Origin: Oscillospiraceae bacterium
Lineage (GTDB): Bacteria > Bacillota > Clostridia > Oscillospirales > Oscillospiraceae
NCBI GenBank assembly: GCA_020860205.1
Contig: JAJBUU010000029.1
Location: 1 to 39,855 of the forward strand
Length of the DNA stretch: 39,855 nt
Direction: 5' to 3'
In this document: positions 6,876-16,372 of the stretch, piece by piece
Layout of the letters: the number at the start of each line of letters is the position of its first letter
Position numbering within the stretch: position 1 is the stretch's first letter
Made by a program: the position numbers and the translations under genes
The notes under the pieces: model-generated
The model's input: the letters and a program-made list of their open reading frames with translations, nothing else
Told to the model about the DNA's origin: nothing
The model's database searches: none

Positions 6876-9119
6876 TTATTTCTGTATGCCGTCTGATGCC
6901 GACGATGTGGAAAACGCCACCGTGGCAACGGCGTTCCACGCGTCCGTATCGACTACGGTCGCCTGCGCGCCGCTGACGATATAGATATATTCTCCGACGC
7001 GCAGGCCGCGCACCTGCCCCGCGCCGCCATCGACCTGCAAGTGCATCTGCACGGAAAAGCCGCCGTCCACACTATAAGAAAAAATGTAATAGTCGCTGCT
7101 GCCTGCAAGAAATCCGACGAGGTTTTCCTCCACGTCGATGAACAACGCCTTGTGTTCATAGAGCGCCTCGCTGAACGTCACGCCGCTGAGCAGATAGCTG
7201 TTTTCCTCTGTCACATCCGCCCTGTCCGCCGTGTTGAACATTACGAGCTTCAGGCCGGTGCTGCGTCCGCTGTCCCCATCCGTTTCCAGCCCGAAGCCAA
7301 ACAGACGCTCCTCCGTCCAGCGATGGAGATATTCGGAAAAGCCGCTGATTTTCAGCGCGCTCAGCACGGTTGGGTTCGCAGGGTCGGAAACATCCACAGC
7401 GAAGAGCGGATCGACCACTTCATAAGTGCAAAACCAGGCGGTCTCCGCATCGAAGCGCACAGACTTCACGCTCTCCCCTTCCGCCAAACCGGAAAGGCTG
7501 CCGACCAGGTACAGATTCTCCGCGTCCAGCACATACAAGCCGTTGCTGCTGCGCCCGCTCCGCTCCGGGTAAAAGAGATTGGCATATTCGTTTTCCGTCG
7601 TCACAACGCGGAGATAGCCGTTATATTCGTCGGCGGAAAACTGACTGTCGAGGAAGCCCGGCACGCTGCCGTGCGCTGCAAGGGTCAGTCCGTCGGAGAT
7701 GCGAAACCGATAAATCTCCGTATCGGCGCTGGTGATATAACCGCTTTCAGTATGGTCGCTCTCTGTGGAGGAGCCCGGCGTTTCCGTCGTCCATACAGAG
7801 TGAAATACATAGAGGCTGCCGTCGGACATATACACCGTGTCGCCGCCGCCCAGCAGTGCCTGCGCCGCGCGCTGCGTCCTGTCGGACAGGTCATAGCAGC
7901 AGACCAGCGTATACTGTCCGCTTTCGATCTCCGGGCAGATATAGACGCTTCCTGCGGGAATCGCCGTCCCTTCCCCCTCATGATAAAGGCGCGGGACATA
8001 GCTTTCCGGGTCATCCACATCATAATCATAGACAGAATAGCTGCTGACAAGGCAGACGCAGCCATTGTTCATCCGCGAAGCAACAAGTCTGCCATCCTGA
8101 CCCAGCGAGGCTGTCAGCTCCGGCTTCGCCGGATCGGAAACATCATAAAAATCCACGCAGATATACCGGTCGGAATCGTAGACGTATCCATCCGCATCCT
8201 CATAGCTTTCATAACGATAGCAGTCGGAAATCAGCGCCAGTGTGCCTTCCCGCACAAACATCTCCCGCGGCGTTTTGCTGATGCCGGAGCAGCTGCTGTA
8301 GCTGCCGGTTTCGCGGCTCTCATAAGCGGAATCGGCCACCTCTGTCACGGAAACCACGGTGCTCTCGCCGCCGTCCGCGCGGAGGATCGTCAGCGCATCG
8401 TCGCCGTCGATCACATAAATGTATGTACCGTCGGTTTTCACGATGTCACCCTCGTCGATCCCCTCCACCTGCACATTGGTTCCGGATGCATCGGCGCTGT
8501 TCCCGGCGCTGCCTGCGGCGGAATCAGCGGTTTCCGCACGCGCCAATCCGGCCACGGAATATCCGTCCGAATCGGTCTGCGCCGCGACAAGCGCCTGATA
8601 TATCTCCGCGTAGTCCGCTGCGAACGTCATCTGCGCCGCCGCTCCGGTTTGCAGATAAATCGTGCGTGTGCTTTCATCATAACGCAGCGCATAGCCGAGA
8701 CTATCCTGCAGCTCCGCCAGCCTGAAATAGTTGCTGCCGCCGATATTCCAGACGGAAAGACCGTCCACCTCCGCTCCGTCGATCAGGACGCTTTGGGTGC
8801 TCTCCACCGCACTGTCGGCCTGATCCTCCGCCGCGTCCTCCGGTTCCGTTCCGGCATAGTCCGCGCCGGTTTCTATCCGCACCACGTTCTCCGCCGCATC
8901 CCATTCCACGGAAAAGCTGCTCTCTGTGCCGCTGAGCAGCGCGGCAAGGTCGCGGATCCGGAAATAATGACAGCCGCCGATATTATAGGCTGTCACGTCG
9001 GCGGTCACGCCGTCCACCTTCAGCGTCCGGTCGGACGGCGTCGCCTCCGCAGCCAGCGCCATCGGCGCAAGCGACAATGCAAGCGCGAGGGTCAAAAGAA
9101 CAGAAAAAAGTTTTTTCAT
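6876..9119 (-). CDS. Secreted beta-propeller domain protein with stalk domains
   Basis: A 747-residue exported protein. MKKLFSVLLTLALALSLAPMALA is a clear signal peptide (residues 1-23). Two stalk modules follow (about residues 30-90 and 110-165), marked by NIGGCHYFRIRDLA and NIGGSNYFRLAEL, closely like those of the SGNH protein nearby. After a linker, NVQVEGIDEGDIVKTDG opens a long C-terminal region typical of the bacterial beta-propeller family (Beta_propel, PF09826 type), whose molecular function is not established. Many DVSDPA-type repeats (FYDVSDPAKPEL, AVDVSDPANPTV) are probably blades. The start at 9119 has GGAGGT 11 nt upstream and begins the signal peptide; upstream codons are not used. 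Transcribed alone from its own promoter. Confidence 0.85.
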   Translation of the reverse strand: MKKLFSVLLTLALALSLAPMALAAEATPSDRTLKVDGVTADVTAYNIGGCHYFRIRDLAALLSGTESSFSVEWDAAENVVRIETGADYAGTEPEDAAEDQADSAVESTQSVLIDGAEVDGLSVWNIGGSNYFRLAELQDSLGYALRYDESTRTIYLQTGAAAQMTFAADYAEIYQALVAAQTDSDGYSVAGLARAETADSAAGSAGNSADASGTNVQVEGIDEGDIVKTDGTYIYVIDGDDALTILRADGGESTVVSVTEVADSAYESRETGSYSSCSGISKTPREMFVREGTLALISDCYRYESYEDADGYVYDSDRYICVDFYDVSDPAKPELTASLGQDGRLVASRMNNGCVCLVSSYSVYDYDVDDPESYVPRLYHEGEGTAIPAGSVYICPEIESGQYTLVCCYDLSDRTQRAAQALLGGGDTVYMSDGSLYVFHSVWTTETPGSSTESDHTESGYITSADTEIYRFRISDGLTLAAHGSVPGFLDSQFSADEYNGYLRVVTTENEYANLFYPERSGRSSNGLYVLDAENLYLVGSLSGLAEGESVKSVRFDAETAWFCTYEVVDPLFAVDVSDPANPTVLSALKISGFSEYLHRWTEERLFGFGLETDGDSGRSTGLKLVMFNTADRADVTEENSYLLSGVTFSEALYEHKALFIDVEENLVGFLAGSSDYYIFSYSVDGGFSVQMHLQVDGGAGQVRGLRVGEYIYIVSGAQATVVDTDAWNAVATVAFSTSSASDGIQK

Positions 9120-9237
9120 CACAGGGTCAAACCTCCATTGTAACGTCAGGATTTTTTTGAAATCTTGGGCGAATGCGCCTGTCCTCCCATTTCGCAACAC
9201 AGGTTCTTGTCGAGCTGAATGCGATTTTGCGTTTTTA

Positions 9238-9266
9238 ATTATAGCAAAAACGGTTGGAATTGTACA
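9238..9266 (-). promoter_or_regulatory. Promoter of the beta-propeller gene
   Basis: On the minus strand a perfect TATAAT (9238-9243) lies 17 bp from TGTACA (9261-9266), which matches the -35 consensus in four of six bases. Transcription would start near 9231, giving a leader of about 112 nt. Confidence 0.65.
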
Positions 9267-9603
9267 GGTTTTTGCATTCCGCGCGTGTCAGGCGGTTTCC
9301 GCGTGCGCACCCGGAACGCAGTACGCCGTCAGCGCCGCATGGAACCGGTTCGTTTCATCGCTTCTCCCTCCTTTTTTTGGCCTGTTACCCGATTCAGACG
9401 CACCTTCCCCTGAAAAAGTTCCCACCGGAAGGAAATTTTTTTCTGACAACGCCGCACAAATCGCGCTGCGGGACCCGTTTGCATCGTCCGCCGCATCATA
9501 AACCGGATCGGAAGCGCATACAGATAACCTTATGTCCGAACACGGCGACAGCCTGTTAGCGGACATGACATAAGGTCGTTATGGATATGTGAAGGGGGAT
9601 TTT
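9267..9603. other. Intergenic region between divergent genes, with a leader inverted repeat
   Basis: No convincing gene lies between the beta-propeller promoter and the M14 peptidase start. Near the peptidase gene an inverted repeat pairs ACCTTATGTC (9527-9536) with GACATAAGGT (9567-9576) across a 30-nt loop, ending 27 nt before the start codon, so it could be an operator or an mRNA leader stem. No well-spaced promoter was found for the peptidase gene. Confidence 0.4.
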
Positions 9604-10896
9604 ATGATGAGACTTTTGGTCTATGGGTCGCACGGACCACAGGTGCAGCTTTTGCAGCTTGCGCTGCGGCGCGCGGGCTATGAACCCGGCGCCGTCAACG
9701 GCGTTTTTGACACGCGCACGGAGGAGGCGCTGCGCGCATTTCAGGCTGCGCATGATTTATCAGCGGACGGAGCAGCCGGAGAACAGACCCATACCGCGCT
9801 GCGTCCGTGGTACACCGGCTATACCGTCCACACGCTTCGCTCCGGCGAAACATTTTATCGGCTGGCTGTCCGCTACGGCACAACGATCCGGGCGATCGAA
9901 ATCGCAAATCCGGCGCTTGACCCGCTGAACCTGACGTCCGGCATATCGGTGACGGTACCGCTGCCGTTTGCCGTTGTGCCAACGGATATTGCCTGTTGCA
10001 GCGCGCTGGTGGAGGTCTGCTGCGCGGGCATTGCGGCGCGCTACCCCTTTGTTTCGCAGCAGGAAATCGGTCAAAGCGTTCTGGGGCGTCCGCTGCACTG
10101 CCTGTCGATGGGCGGCGGCACGAACCGCGTCCTTTACAATGCGGCGCACCATGCAAACGAATGGATCACCGTTCCGCTGCTTCTGCGTTTTGCGGAGGAA
10201 CTGGCGCACGCCGCAGCGTTTGGCCTGCCGCTCGGCGGTACGGACGCCCGCGCGCTGCTGGACGGCACGGCGCTCTTTCTGTTGCCTTGTGTGAACCCGG
10301 ACGGCGTGGACCTCGTGACGGGGGACATTTCCGCCGGAACCGTCTATGAAAGCGCATTGGAGATCGCCGCCGCGTTCCCGGATATTTCCTTTCCCGCCGG
10401 ATGGAAGGCCAACATCAGCGGCACGGACCTGAATCTGCAATACCCCGCCGGATGGACAGAGGCGCGGGAAATCAAGTTTGCCCAGGGATATACAAGACCC
10501 GCGCCGCGGGACTATGTGGGGAACGCGCCGCTTTCCGCCCCGGAGAGCCGCGCAGTTTATGATTATACGCTGTCTGTTTCGCCGGCGCTGACCCTGAGCT
10601 ATCACACGCAGGGCGGGGTCATTTACTGGCAATATCTCGACTTTGATCCGCCGGGCGCGCTGGAAATCGCGGAGCGCTTTTCCGCAGCCAGCGGCTATCT
10701 GGTGGAGGCGACGCCTTATGTCTCCGGGTTCGCAGGGTATAAGGATTGGTTCATTCAAACATATGACCGACCCGGATACACGATTGAGGCCGGGCGCGGA
10801 GAAAACCCGCTGCCGCCTGGCGACTTCGCGTCGATTTATGCGGAAAATCTTGGTATCCTGACATCCGGCCTGACCGCCACCAGGCAAAGCAGATGA
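9604..10896 (+). CDS. M14-family cell-wall carboxypeptidase with peptidoglycan-binding and LysM domains
   Basis: A 430-residue zinc peptidase resembling gamma-D-glutamyl-L-diamino acid endopeptidases that trim cell-wall peptides, often in sporulation. Residues ~1-70 are a peptidoglycan-binding type 1 domain (GSHGPQVQLLQLALRRAGY), residues ~75-120 a LysM domain (YTVHTLRSGETFYRLAVRYG), and the rest is M14. Zinc ligands are in AAHHANEW and SYHTQGG, the catalytic glutamate is in YTIEAGRG, and SGTDLNLQYP sits at the substrate-binding position, where most M14 enzymes have N-R. There is no signal peptide, as in sporulation endopeptidase I. The ATG at 9604 follows AAGGGGG; the GTG at 9589 is inside that ribosome binding region and rejected. 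Confidence 0.88.
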   Translation: MMRLLVYGSHGPQVQLLQLALRRAGYEPGAVNGVFDTRTEEALRAFQAAHDLSADGAAGEQTHTALRPWYTGYTVHTLRSGETFYRLAVRYGTTIRAIEIANPALDPLNLTSGISVTVPLPFAVVPTDIACCSALVEVCCAGIAARYPFVSQQEIGQSVLGRPLHCLSMGGGTNRVLYNAAHHANEWITVPLLLRFAEELAHAAAFGLPLGGTDARALLDGTALFLLPCVNPDGVDLVTGDISAGTVYESALEIAAAFPDISFPAGWKANISGTDLNLQYPAGWTEAREIKFAQGYTRPAPRDYVGNAPLSAPESRAVYDYTLSVSPALTLSYHTQGGVIYWQYLDFDPPGALEIAERFSAASGYLVEATPYVSGFAGYKDWFIQTYDRPGYTIEAGRGENPLPPGDFASIYAENLGILTSGLTATRQSR

Positions 10897-10920
10897 AATT
10901 TGCGTGCGGACAAATTTCAT
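10893..10920 (+). terminator. Hairpin over the M14 gene stop codon
   Basis: Arms 10893-10902 and 10911-10920 pair perfectly over 10 bp around an 8-base loop, and the TGA stop sits in the first arm. No U-tract follows, so termination is uncertain. The following 130 nt up to the transporter promoter hold no gene. Confidence 0.4.
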
Positions 10921-11050
10921 TCCTCCCGCCGCTCCACTTTCCCCTCTCCTGTATACATTTGGCGTGTCAGAGATCCGATTTTATCCAAAAAAGATATATA
11001 TTTCTGATTTTTTCCGCTATAATTTGTGCAGTTTTTGAAGTCTTTCCATG

Positions 11051-11079
11051 TTGACGCGCTTCACATTTTTTTGTATAAT
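11051..11079 (+). promoter_or_regulatory. Sigma-A promoter of the amino acid ABC transporter operon
   Basis: TTGACG (11051-11056) and a perfect TATAAT (11074-11079) are separated by 17 bp. Transcription would start near 11086 with a leader of about 80 nt before the GTG start of the ATPase gene. Confidence 0.85.
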
Positions 11080-11164
11080 AGATGTATATTTTTTTCAAAC
11101 CTGCTTTTATTTGCAGCTATGCTTTCCCATAAAATTCATTTTTTTGGAGAGGAGGGCGTCCCGC

Positions 11165-11887
11165 GTGATCCGCCTGAACAATGTCAATAAATATTTTGGT
11201 GATCTTCATGTCCTGAAGGATGTCAACTTGCAGGTCGCAGAGGGTGAGAAGCTGGTCATCATCGGCCCGTCCGGCTCCGGCAAAAGCACCACGGTGCGGT
11301 GCATGAATTTTCTGGAGGAGCCGACCTCCGGCGAGGTCTACATAAACGGAGAACTGCTGACCCACAAAAACAAGACGCAGATCATCCGCAGTTCGCTTGC
11401 AATGGTGTTCCAGCAGTTCAACCTTTATCCGCATAAAACTGTGCTGGAAAACCTGACGCTCGCGCCAATGCGCCTGCAAAAGGTGTCAAAGGCGGAAGCC
11501 GAGGAAACGGCTTACAAATATCTGGACATCGTCGGTCTGCGGGAAAAGGCGAACAGCTACCCTGTAACGCTCTCCGGCGGTCAGCAGCAACGCGTCGCCA
11601 TTGCGCGCGCCCTCTGCTCCAGGGCGCGCATCATCCTCTTTGACGAACCAACCAGCGCGCTGGACCCGGAAACGGTTCAGGAGGTGCTGGATGTGATGAT
11701 CAAGCTCTCGACAGAGAACATCACGATGGTCGTCGTCACGCATGAGATGGGTTTTGCCCGCCAGGTGGCGGACCGCGTCATCTTCATGGATGATGGTCGC
11801 ATCATCGAGGAAGGAACGCCGGAGCACTTTTTCACCGATCCAACAGAGGAGCGCACCAGGCTCTTTTTGAGTAAGATCCTGCGCTGA
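11165..11887 (+). CDS. Polar amino acid ABC transporter ATP-binding protein
   Basis: A 240-residue GlnQ/HisP-type ATPase that powers amino acid uptake at the inner face of the membrane. It shows Walker [10 protein letters not shown], the Q-loop in [12 protein letters not shown], the ABC signature [15 protein letters not shown], Walker [15 protein letters not shown] and the H-loop VVTHEMGF. The GTG at 11165 is chosen: it follows GGAGAGGAGG by about 9 nt and gives the usual family N-terminus [13 protein letters not shown]. The longer frame from 11048 begins upstream of the predicted transcription start. It heads an operon with the binding protein and two permeases. Confidence 0.95.
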   Translation: MIRLNNVNKYFGDLHVLKDVNLQVAEGEKLVIIGPSGSGKSTTVRCMNFLEEPTSGEVYINGELLTHKNKTQIIRSSLAMVFQQFNLYPHKTVLENLTLAPMRLQKVSKAEAEETAYKYLDIVGLREKANSYPVTLSGGQQQRVAIARALCSRARIILFDEPTSALDPETVQEVLDVMIKLSTENITMVVVTHEMGFARQVADRVIFMDDGRIIEEGTPEHFFTDPTEERTRLFLSKILR

Positions 11888-11981
11888 ACGTCTGCCTCTG
11901 CCGGGTTCCATCGGATTGTGTCAGCGCGGCGCGAGCCGCGTTTACATAATAAATGTTTTAGCTTTAGGAGGACAAATGAAC

Positions 11982-12905
11982 ATGAAACGGAAAAATCTTT
12001 TGGCGCTACTTCTGGCGCTGGCGATGGTCTTTGCTCTGGCCGCCTGCGGCAGCAGTAGCAACACCGCCACCAGCTCTGATACCACCAGCACAGACGCTGC
12101 CGGTACGGACGCCGCTGACACGGATGCAACGGACGCAGCGGACGCTGCCGCCGACGCGGAGAGCGAGGAGCTGCCCGCGCAGGTGCAGGCCATTGTGGAT
12201 CGCGGCATACTGCGCGTCGGCGTAAAGTCCGACGTTCCCGGCTTCGGCCTGCAGGACGTGCTGACAAATGAGTACAGCGGTCTGGAAATCGACCTTGCTT
12301 ACAAGATTGCGGAAACGCTTGGCATCGACGATGTGGAGTTCACCGCTGTCACCGCCGCCACGCGCGGTCAGCTCCTGGATGCTGGTGACATCGATATGGT
12401 TGCCGCGACCTTCACCATCACAGAGGAGCGCCGCAGCAGCTGGAACTTCACCACCCCGTACTACACGGACGCGGTTTCTCTGCTGGTCAAGCTGGACAGC
12501 GGCATCTCCGATTATGCGGATCTGACCGACAAGGTCGTCGGTGTTTCCACCGGCTCCACCTCCCGCGACGCGCTGATCGCCGCCGCAGCGGAAGCGGGCG
12601 TGACGCTGGACAGCAGCGCAAACTTCTCTGAGTTTGCCACCTATCCGGAAATCAAGACCGCTTTGGACGCTGGTCGTGTAGACGCTTTCTGCGTGGACGG
12701 CTCTATCCTCTCCGGTTATCTGGACGACACGGTTGAAATCCTGGATTCTGTCCGCTTCTCCCCGCAGGAGTACGGCATTGCTACCAAGCTGGACAACACC
12801 GACTGGGCAGATTATCTGGATAACCTGATCGTCACATGGCTGGCGGACGGCACCCTCGACCAGATGATTGCAGATAACGGCGCTGCTGCCTCGTTTGCGG
12901 GTTAA
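11982..12905 (+). CDS. Amino acid ABC transporter substrate-binding lipoprotein
   Basis: A 307-residue periplasmic-binding-fold lipoprotein that captures the substrate outside the membrane. The N-terminus MKRKNLLALLLALAMVFALAAC has a lipobox LAAC with the lipidated Cys at about residue 22. A linker of about 40 residues rich in Thr, Asp, Ala and Ser tethers the domain. The solute-binding family 3 fold starts near RGILRVGVKSDVPGFG, followed by EIDLAYKIAETLG and ERRSSWNFTTPYYTD. AGGAGG lies 10 nt before this ATG and 4 nt before another at 11976; I prefer 11982 for spacing. The ligand is not readable; the family mostly binds polar or charged amino acids. Confidence 0.92.
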   Translation: MKRKNLLALLLALAMVFALAACGSSSNTATSSDTTSTDAAGTDAADTDATDAADAAADAESEELPAQVQAIVDRGILRVGVKSDVPGFGLQDVLTNEYSGLEIDLAYKIAETLGIDDVEFTAVTAATRGQLLDAGDIDMVAATFTITEERRSSWNFTTPYYTDAVSLLVKLDSGISDYADLTDKVVGVSTGSTSRDALIAAAAEAGVTLDSSANFSEFATYPEIKTALDAGRVDAFCVDGSILSGYLDDTVEILDSVRFSPQEYGIATKLDNTDWADYLDNLIVTWLADGTLDQMIADNGAAASFAG

Positions 12906-13218
12906 ATAAAGGCGCATTCGCAAAATGCGTCTGCGGCGGCTGACGGTCATCTTCCGTCAGAAATGCATTGTTGTAAGCGCTTGAAATACACAAAGTGTTT
13001 CTGCCCTTTCTTACCTTTTTCTGATGTAAAACCACACATTGCCGCTTTGACCAATTTGTACGGTGAAGCCTGATTTTCCCGACAAACCTCACTTTCCAAG
13101 AGCCGGAGCGGGCGCTCCGGCTCTGTCAGGTGCATCCCATCCCCTTTTTAATATAGGGTGCAGCTGACAGAGATATGCTTTGCATCCAAATAGAAACACG
13201 TTCCAAGGAGGCTCTTCC
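12906..13218 (+). other. Long spacer between binding protein and permease genes, with stable hairpin
   Basis: This 313-nt gap holds no gene. Close to its end a stem of 11 perfect base pairs (13099-13109 with 13114-13124) closes a GGGC loop without a U-tract. Smaller stems lie just after the binding-protein stop (CGCATT/AATGCG near 12912-12928). Such hairpins after binding-protein genes often protect the 3' end of a more abundant upstream mRNA or partly terminate, which would give excess binding protein over permease. That role is inferred. Confidence 0.5.
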
Positions 13219-13947
13219 ATGATTCAACAGATACTGACCCCGTGGCGGTGGCAGAATATTTTTGCGGACTGGCCTCTTCTGCTTCGCGCGTTTCTCGTCA
13301 CGCTGGAGGCGGCTGTCCTCGCGCTGATCTTGGCGCTCATTCTCGGCGTGATTTTCGGGCTGCTCTCCACCTCCCGCAGCCGCCTTCTCCGCATCATCGC
13401 GCGGGTCTATGTGGAGTTCTTTCAGAATACTCCGCTGATGATCCAGCTCTTCTTTGCCTACTTTGCCCTGCCCTATATGGGCGTGGTCCTTCCGACGTTT
13501 GCCTGCGGCGTCCTGTGCGTTGGCATTTATACCGGCGCTTATATTTCCGAAGTGGTACGCGCCGGGATCGAGTCCATCCCAAAGGGACAGTCCGAGGCCG
13601 CCTATTCGCAGGGCTTCACACGTATGCAGACCATGCTGCTCATCGTCCTGCCGCAGACCGTAAAAATCGTGCTGCCGCCGCTGGTCAACCAGTGTGTCAA
13701 CCTGATTAAAAATACCTCCACGCTTGCGATGATCGCAGGCGGCGATTTGATGTATATCGCCAACACATGGGCGACCAACGGCATGGCCAGCTATGGTCCG
13801 GCCTATCTGCTGGTGGGTGTGCTTTACTTCTGCCTTTGTTTCCCGCTTTCCAAGTGGGCGCGCGGCTACGAGGAACGCCTGAAAGCGCGCCATCTGGTAC
13901 AGAATCCCGCGGCGGGCGCCGCAAATGCTGAGGAGGTGACCGCATAA
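13219..13947 (+). CDS. Amino acid ABC transporter permease (first)
   Basis: A 242-residue HisM/GlnP-family integral membrane protein with several hydrophobic segments, forming one half of the translocation pore. The cytoplasmic coupling loop is clear: IPKGQSEAAYSQGFTRMQTM followed by LPQ. The ATG at 13219 follows AAGGAGG by 7 nt and starts MIQQILTPWRWQNIF; the open frame extends upstream to 13180 without a ribosome binding site. Its TAA overlaps the ATG of the next gene by one base, so the permeases are coupled. Confidence 0.93.
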   Translation: MIQQILTPWRWQNIFADWPLLLRAFLVTLEAAVLALILALILGVIFGLLSTSRSRLLRIIARVYVEFFQNTPLMIQLFFAYFALPYMGVVLPTFACGVLCVGIYTGAYISEVVRAGIESIPKGQSEAAYSQGFTRMQTMLLIVLPQTVKIVLPPLVNQCVNLIKNTSTLAMIAGGDLMYIANTWATNGMASYGPAYLLVGVLYFCLCFPLSKWARGYEERLKARHLVQNPAAGAANAEEVTA

Positions 13948-14630
13948 TGCTGGAACAAATCACGAGCCTGTTCACCCCGGCAGTCCTGCTCTATCTGCTT
14001 CGCGGATTTGGCATCACGCTGAAGGTCGCGGCCATCGCCATCGTGCTCTCCATCCTGTTCGGTACCATTCTGGGGCTTCTCCGCTCTTATGCGCCCAAAC
14101 CGCTCAGTATGCTCTCCGGCGCTTACATCGAATGGTTCCGCAACACACCAAACCTGCTCTGGGTCATGGTATGCTACATCGCCGCGCCGCTTCCCAGCGA
14201 CTGGTCGCGCTGTGCAATGGCTTATGTTCTTTTTACCTCTGCAATGATGGCGGAAATCGTGCGCGGCGGTCTGAATGCGATTCCAAAGGGACAATTTGAG
14301 GCGGCTTATTCGCAGGGCTTCACGTTTTTGGGAACGCTGCGCCACATTGTTCTGCCCCAGTGCTTCAAGCGCATCGTTCCGACGATGCTCAGTCAGGTCA
14401 TCACCGTGGTGAAGGATACCTCCTTTATGGCGCAGGTGGCTGTTGCGGAGCTGCTGTTCCGCACAAAGAATCTGATGAGCATTTTTTACAAGGTCGTTGG
14501 TCGTCAGATCACGACAGCGGACGTATTCCTGCTGTTTGGTTTTGCAATGCTCCTTTATTTCATCGTGAACTTTGCTCTTTCCTGCATCGTTCGGCATATG
14601 CAAAAGCGCGGCAAAACAAACAAAACATAA
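13947..14630 (+). CDS. Amino acid ABC transporter permease (second)
   Basis: A 227-residue membrane permease of the same family as the preceding gene, probably its heterodimer partner. It has the same coupling motif (IPKGQFEAAYSQGF, then LPQCFKR) and several hydrophobic helices. AGGAGG lies 10 nt before its ATG. It is the last gene of the transporter operon and is followed by an intrinsic terminator about 30 nt downstream. Confidence 0.93.
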   Translation: MLEQITSLFTPAVLLYLLRGFGITLKVAAIAIVLSILFGTILGLLRSYAPKPLSMLSGAYIEWFRNTPNLLWVMVCYIAAPLPSDWSRCAMAYVLFTSAMMAEIVRGGLNAIPKGQFEAAYSQGFTFLGTLRHIVLPQCFKRIVPTMLSQVITVVKDTSFMAQVAVAELLFRTKNLMSIFYKVVGRQITTADVFLLFGFAMLLYFIVNFALSCIVRHMQKRGKTNKT

Positions 14631-14660
14631 TTCTCTTTCTATCTATCAAAAAACAAGCGA

Positions 14661-14700
14661 GCCCGCGAAATGCGCTGCATTTCGCGGGCCCGTTTTGATT
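14661..14700 (+). terminator. Intrinsic terminator of the transporter operon
   Basis: A perfect 13-bp stem (14661-14673 with 14677-14689) closes a 3-base loop and is followed by CCGTTTTGATT. On the minus strand a T-rich run lies a little beyond the same stem, so it may also serve the convergent UbiD gene. Confidence 0.85.
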
Positions 14701-14712
14701 GTCCGGCTTCTA

Positions 14713-16173
14713 TCAGCTTTCCTCCGAAACGTCCACATCCATAAATTCCGGTCGCCAGAAGCTCTCCTTCAACTTGAATGGTACGCTTGCATCATAAATC
14801 ACCTTCGTACCAAGACCATTCTCCCGCAGATTGGGGTCATAGAACTGCTTTTCCGTCGGGTCGCCGATATGACAACGCACGCCCGGCGCGCAAATCATAT
14901 CCAAATCTGGACGGAACCGGGTGGTCAGCGCCCACTGCACATCGTAGGGATCGAAAATGTCCACGTCCTCGTCCACGATGAACAGGTTTTTCGTTTCCGG
15001 CAGGACGCCCAGCGCGCCGAGCGCCATCTGGCGCTGCTTGCCCTCGTCCGCCGGGGACTTTTTCTGCACCTGAACAATGATGTCAAATTTGCCGCAGCCG
15101 CTGGGCGGGCAATAGACATTCTGTACCAGTCCCGGCACAGCAGCCTGCGCATAGCTGAGGACAGAGGCCTCGTTCGGGATACCGGCCATGTTCACGTGTT
15201 CCTCGCTGGAGCCGATGCAGGTCTGCAAAATCGGGTTCCTGCGGCAGGTGACAGCCTTGACCTTCACGACAGGGCACATCCGCGCCGGACCGGAATAACC
15301 GGGAAATTCCGGCAGACCACGGCCGGAGCCTGTGTTTTGATCCTCCTTGAGCTGATAATCCGGCACCAGCTCGCCCTCAATGACGATTTCCGCATTGGCA
15401 ATGCACATTTCGTCTATCGCAGCGCAGCGCGTCAGCTCCACGGCGCGGCCACGCATGGCGCCGGCCACGGAAAGCTCGTCAAAGCCAAGCGGCGTTGTGG
15501 GCGGCTCGAAGGATGACGCAAGATAGAGCGCCGGGTCAAGGCCAATGTTGATGGAAATGGGCAGCCCTTTCCCTTTCGCAAACGCCTTGTCGCGGAATAC
15601 GCCCATGTGCCGGTAGCCGCCGAAACCGATGGTCATCTCATCCCGCCCCTGAATGCACAGGCGATGCACGGCGGCATTGCGTGCGCTGCGGTCATCCGGG
15701 TCGCTGGCATAGCAAAGCCCCATCGTAATATAAGGCCCTGCGTCGCGCACCGTTGTCAGCGGAACGGGAAGCAGGCTGCGCAGGTCAAAGTCCGGGTCGG
15801 ACGCAAGATGCACTTCCTCATGGCAGGCGGCCTGTGCGGACGGAATTTCCACAGGCGGAACAAGCTGCTTCAGGCAATCGTTATAAAAATGCGGCAGGCG
15901 CGTTTCATCCACGCCCAGCAGACAGCCCACGCGGCGGCGCGACCCCATCACGCCGATGGCGATGCGTGCGCCGGGCCAGTCCTGAATATTGGTGAAAAGC
16001 ATCGTGGGGCCAAGCCTGGTCGGGCGCCTGGATGTGCCGCGCGCCGCCAGCTTGTGATAATAACCGATCAGCTCGGCTTGCAGGCTCATGGGGCGCTCTA
16101 CCTGTTGCAGCTCGCCCGGAATATCCCGCAGGACGTCCAACGCAGAGCGCAGGTCAAAAATATCGTCTCTCAT
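14713..16173 (-). CDS. UbiD-family (prenylated-FMN) decarboxylase
   Basis: A 486-residue member of the UbiD family, which reversibly (de)carboxylates aromatic or alpha,beta-unsaturated acids using prenylated FMN. Features include TMLFTNIQDWPGARIA, the HRLCIQGRDEM region, and EFPGYSG with the conserved catalytic glutamate, then GIPNEASVL and the DEDVDIFDPYDVQWAL block near the C-terminus. The ATG at 16173 has AAGGAG 10 nt upstream and is preferred over the frame extension to 16245. The UbiX flavin prenyltransferase needed to make the cofactor is not in the window. It lies 200 nt downstream of an amidohydrolase gene on the same strand, probably the same pathway. The substrate is not readable. 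Confidence 0.92.
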   Translation of the reverse strand: MRDDIFDLRSALDVLRDIPGELQQVERPMSLQAELIGYYHKLAARGTSRRPTRLGPTMLFTNIQDWPGARIAIGVMGSRRRVGCLLGVDETRLPHFYNDCLKQLVPPVEIPSAQAACHEEVHLASDPDFDLRSLLPVPLTTVRDAGPYITMGLCYASDPDDRSARNAAVHRLCIQGRDEMTIGFGGYRHMGVFRDKAFAKGKGLPISINIGLDPALYLASSFEPPTTPLGFDELSVAGAMRGRAVELTRCAAIDEMCIANAEIVIEGELVPDYQLKEDQNTGSGRGLPEFPGYSGPARMCPVVKVKAVTCRRNPILQTCIGSSEEHVNMAGIPNEASVLSYAQAAVPGLVQNVYCPPSGCGKFDIIVQVQKKSPADEGKQRQMALGALGVLPETKNLFIVDEDVDIFDPYDVQWALTTRFRPDLDMICAPGVRCHIGDPTEKQFYDPNLRENGLGTKVIYDASVPFKLKESFWRPEFMDVDVSEES

Positions 16174-16220
16174 ATTGGCTTTTCTCCTTGTTTTGTATTT
16201 TATGTTCCCTAACGACCTTA

Positions 16221-16300
16221 AGCCTATTTGCAAATCATCGTACAAATAGGCTCAAGGCGTTCAGGAACCCGCTGAACGCACCGGAACCGGAGACTCCGGC
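16221..16300. repeat. Cluster of three inverted repeats between the amidohydrolase and UbiD genes
   Basis: Three stems fill the 200-nt gap: 16221-16230 with 16243-16252 (10 bp), GCGTTCAG 16257-16264 with 16272-16279 (8 bp), and CCGGAG/CTCCGG at 16287-16299. None has a U-tract on the minus strand. They could attenuate or process the presumed common transcript. Confidence 0.45.
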
Positions 16301-16372
16301 TCTTGCGGGTCCCTATTCGGTTTTTGCGTGATGTATGAACACAGCTTTCTGTAAAATATAGCCCCTTCTGAA

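Noticed and set aside
7041..9143. 700-codon plus-strand frame opposite the beta-propeller gene
   Set aside because: Shadow frame; no start signal or domain, and the opposite strand has a signal peptide and recognised domains.
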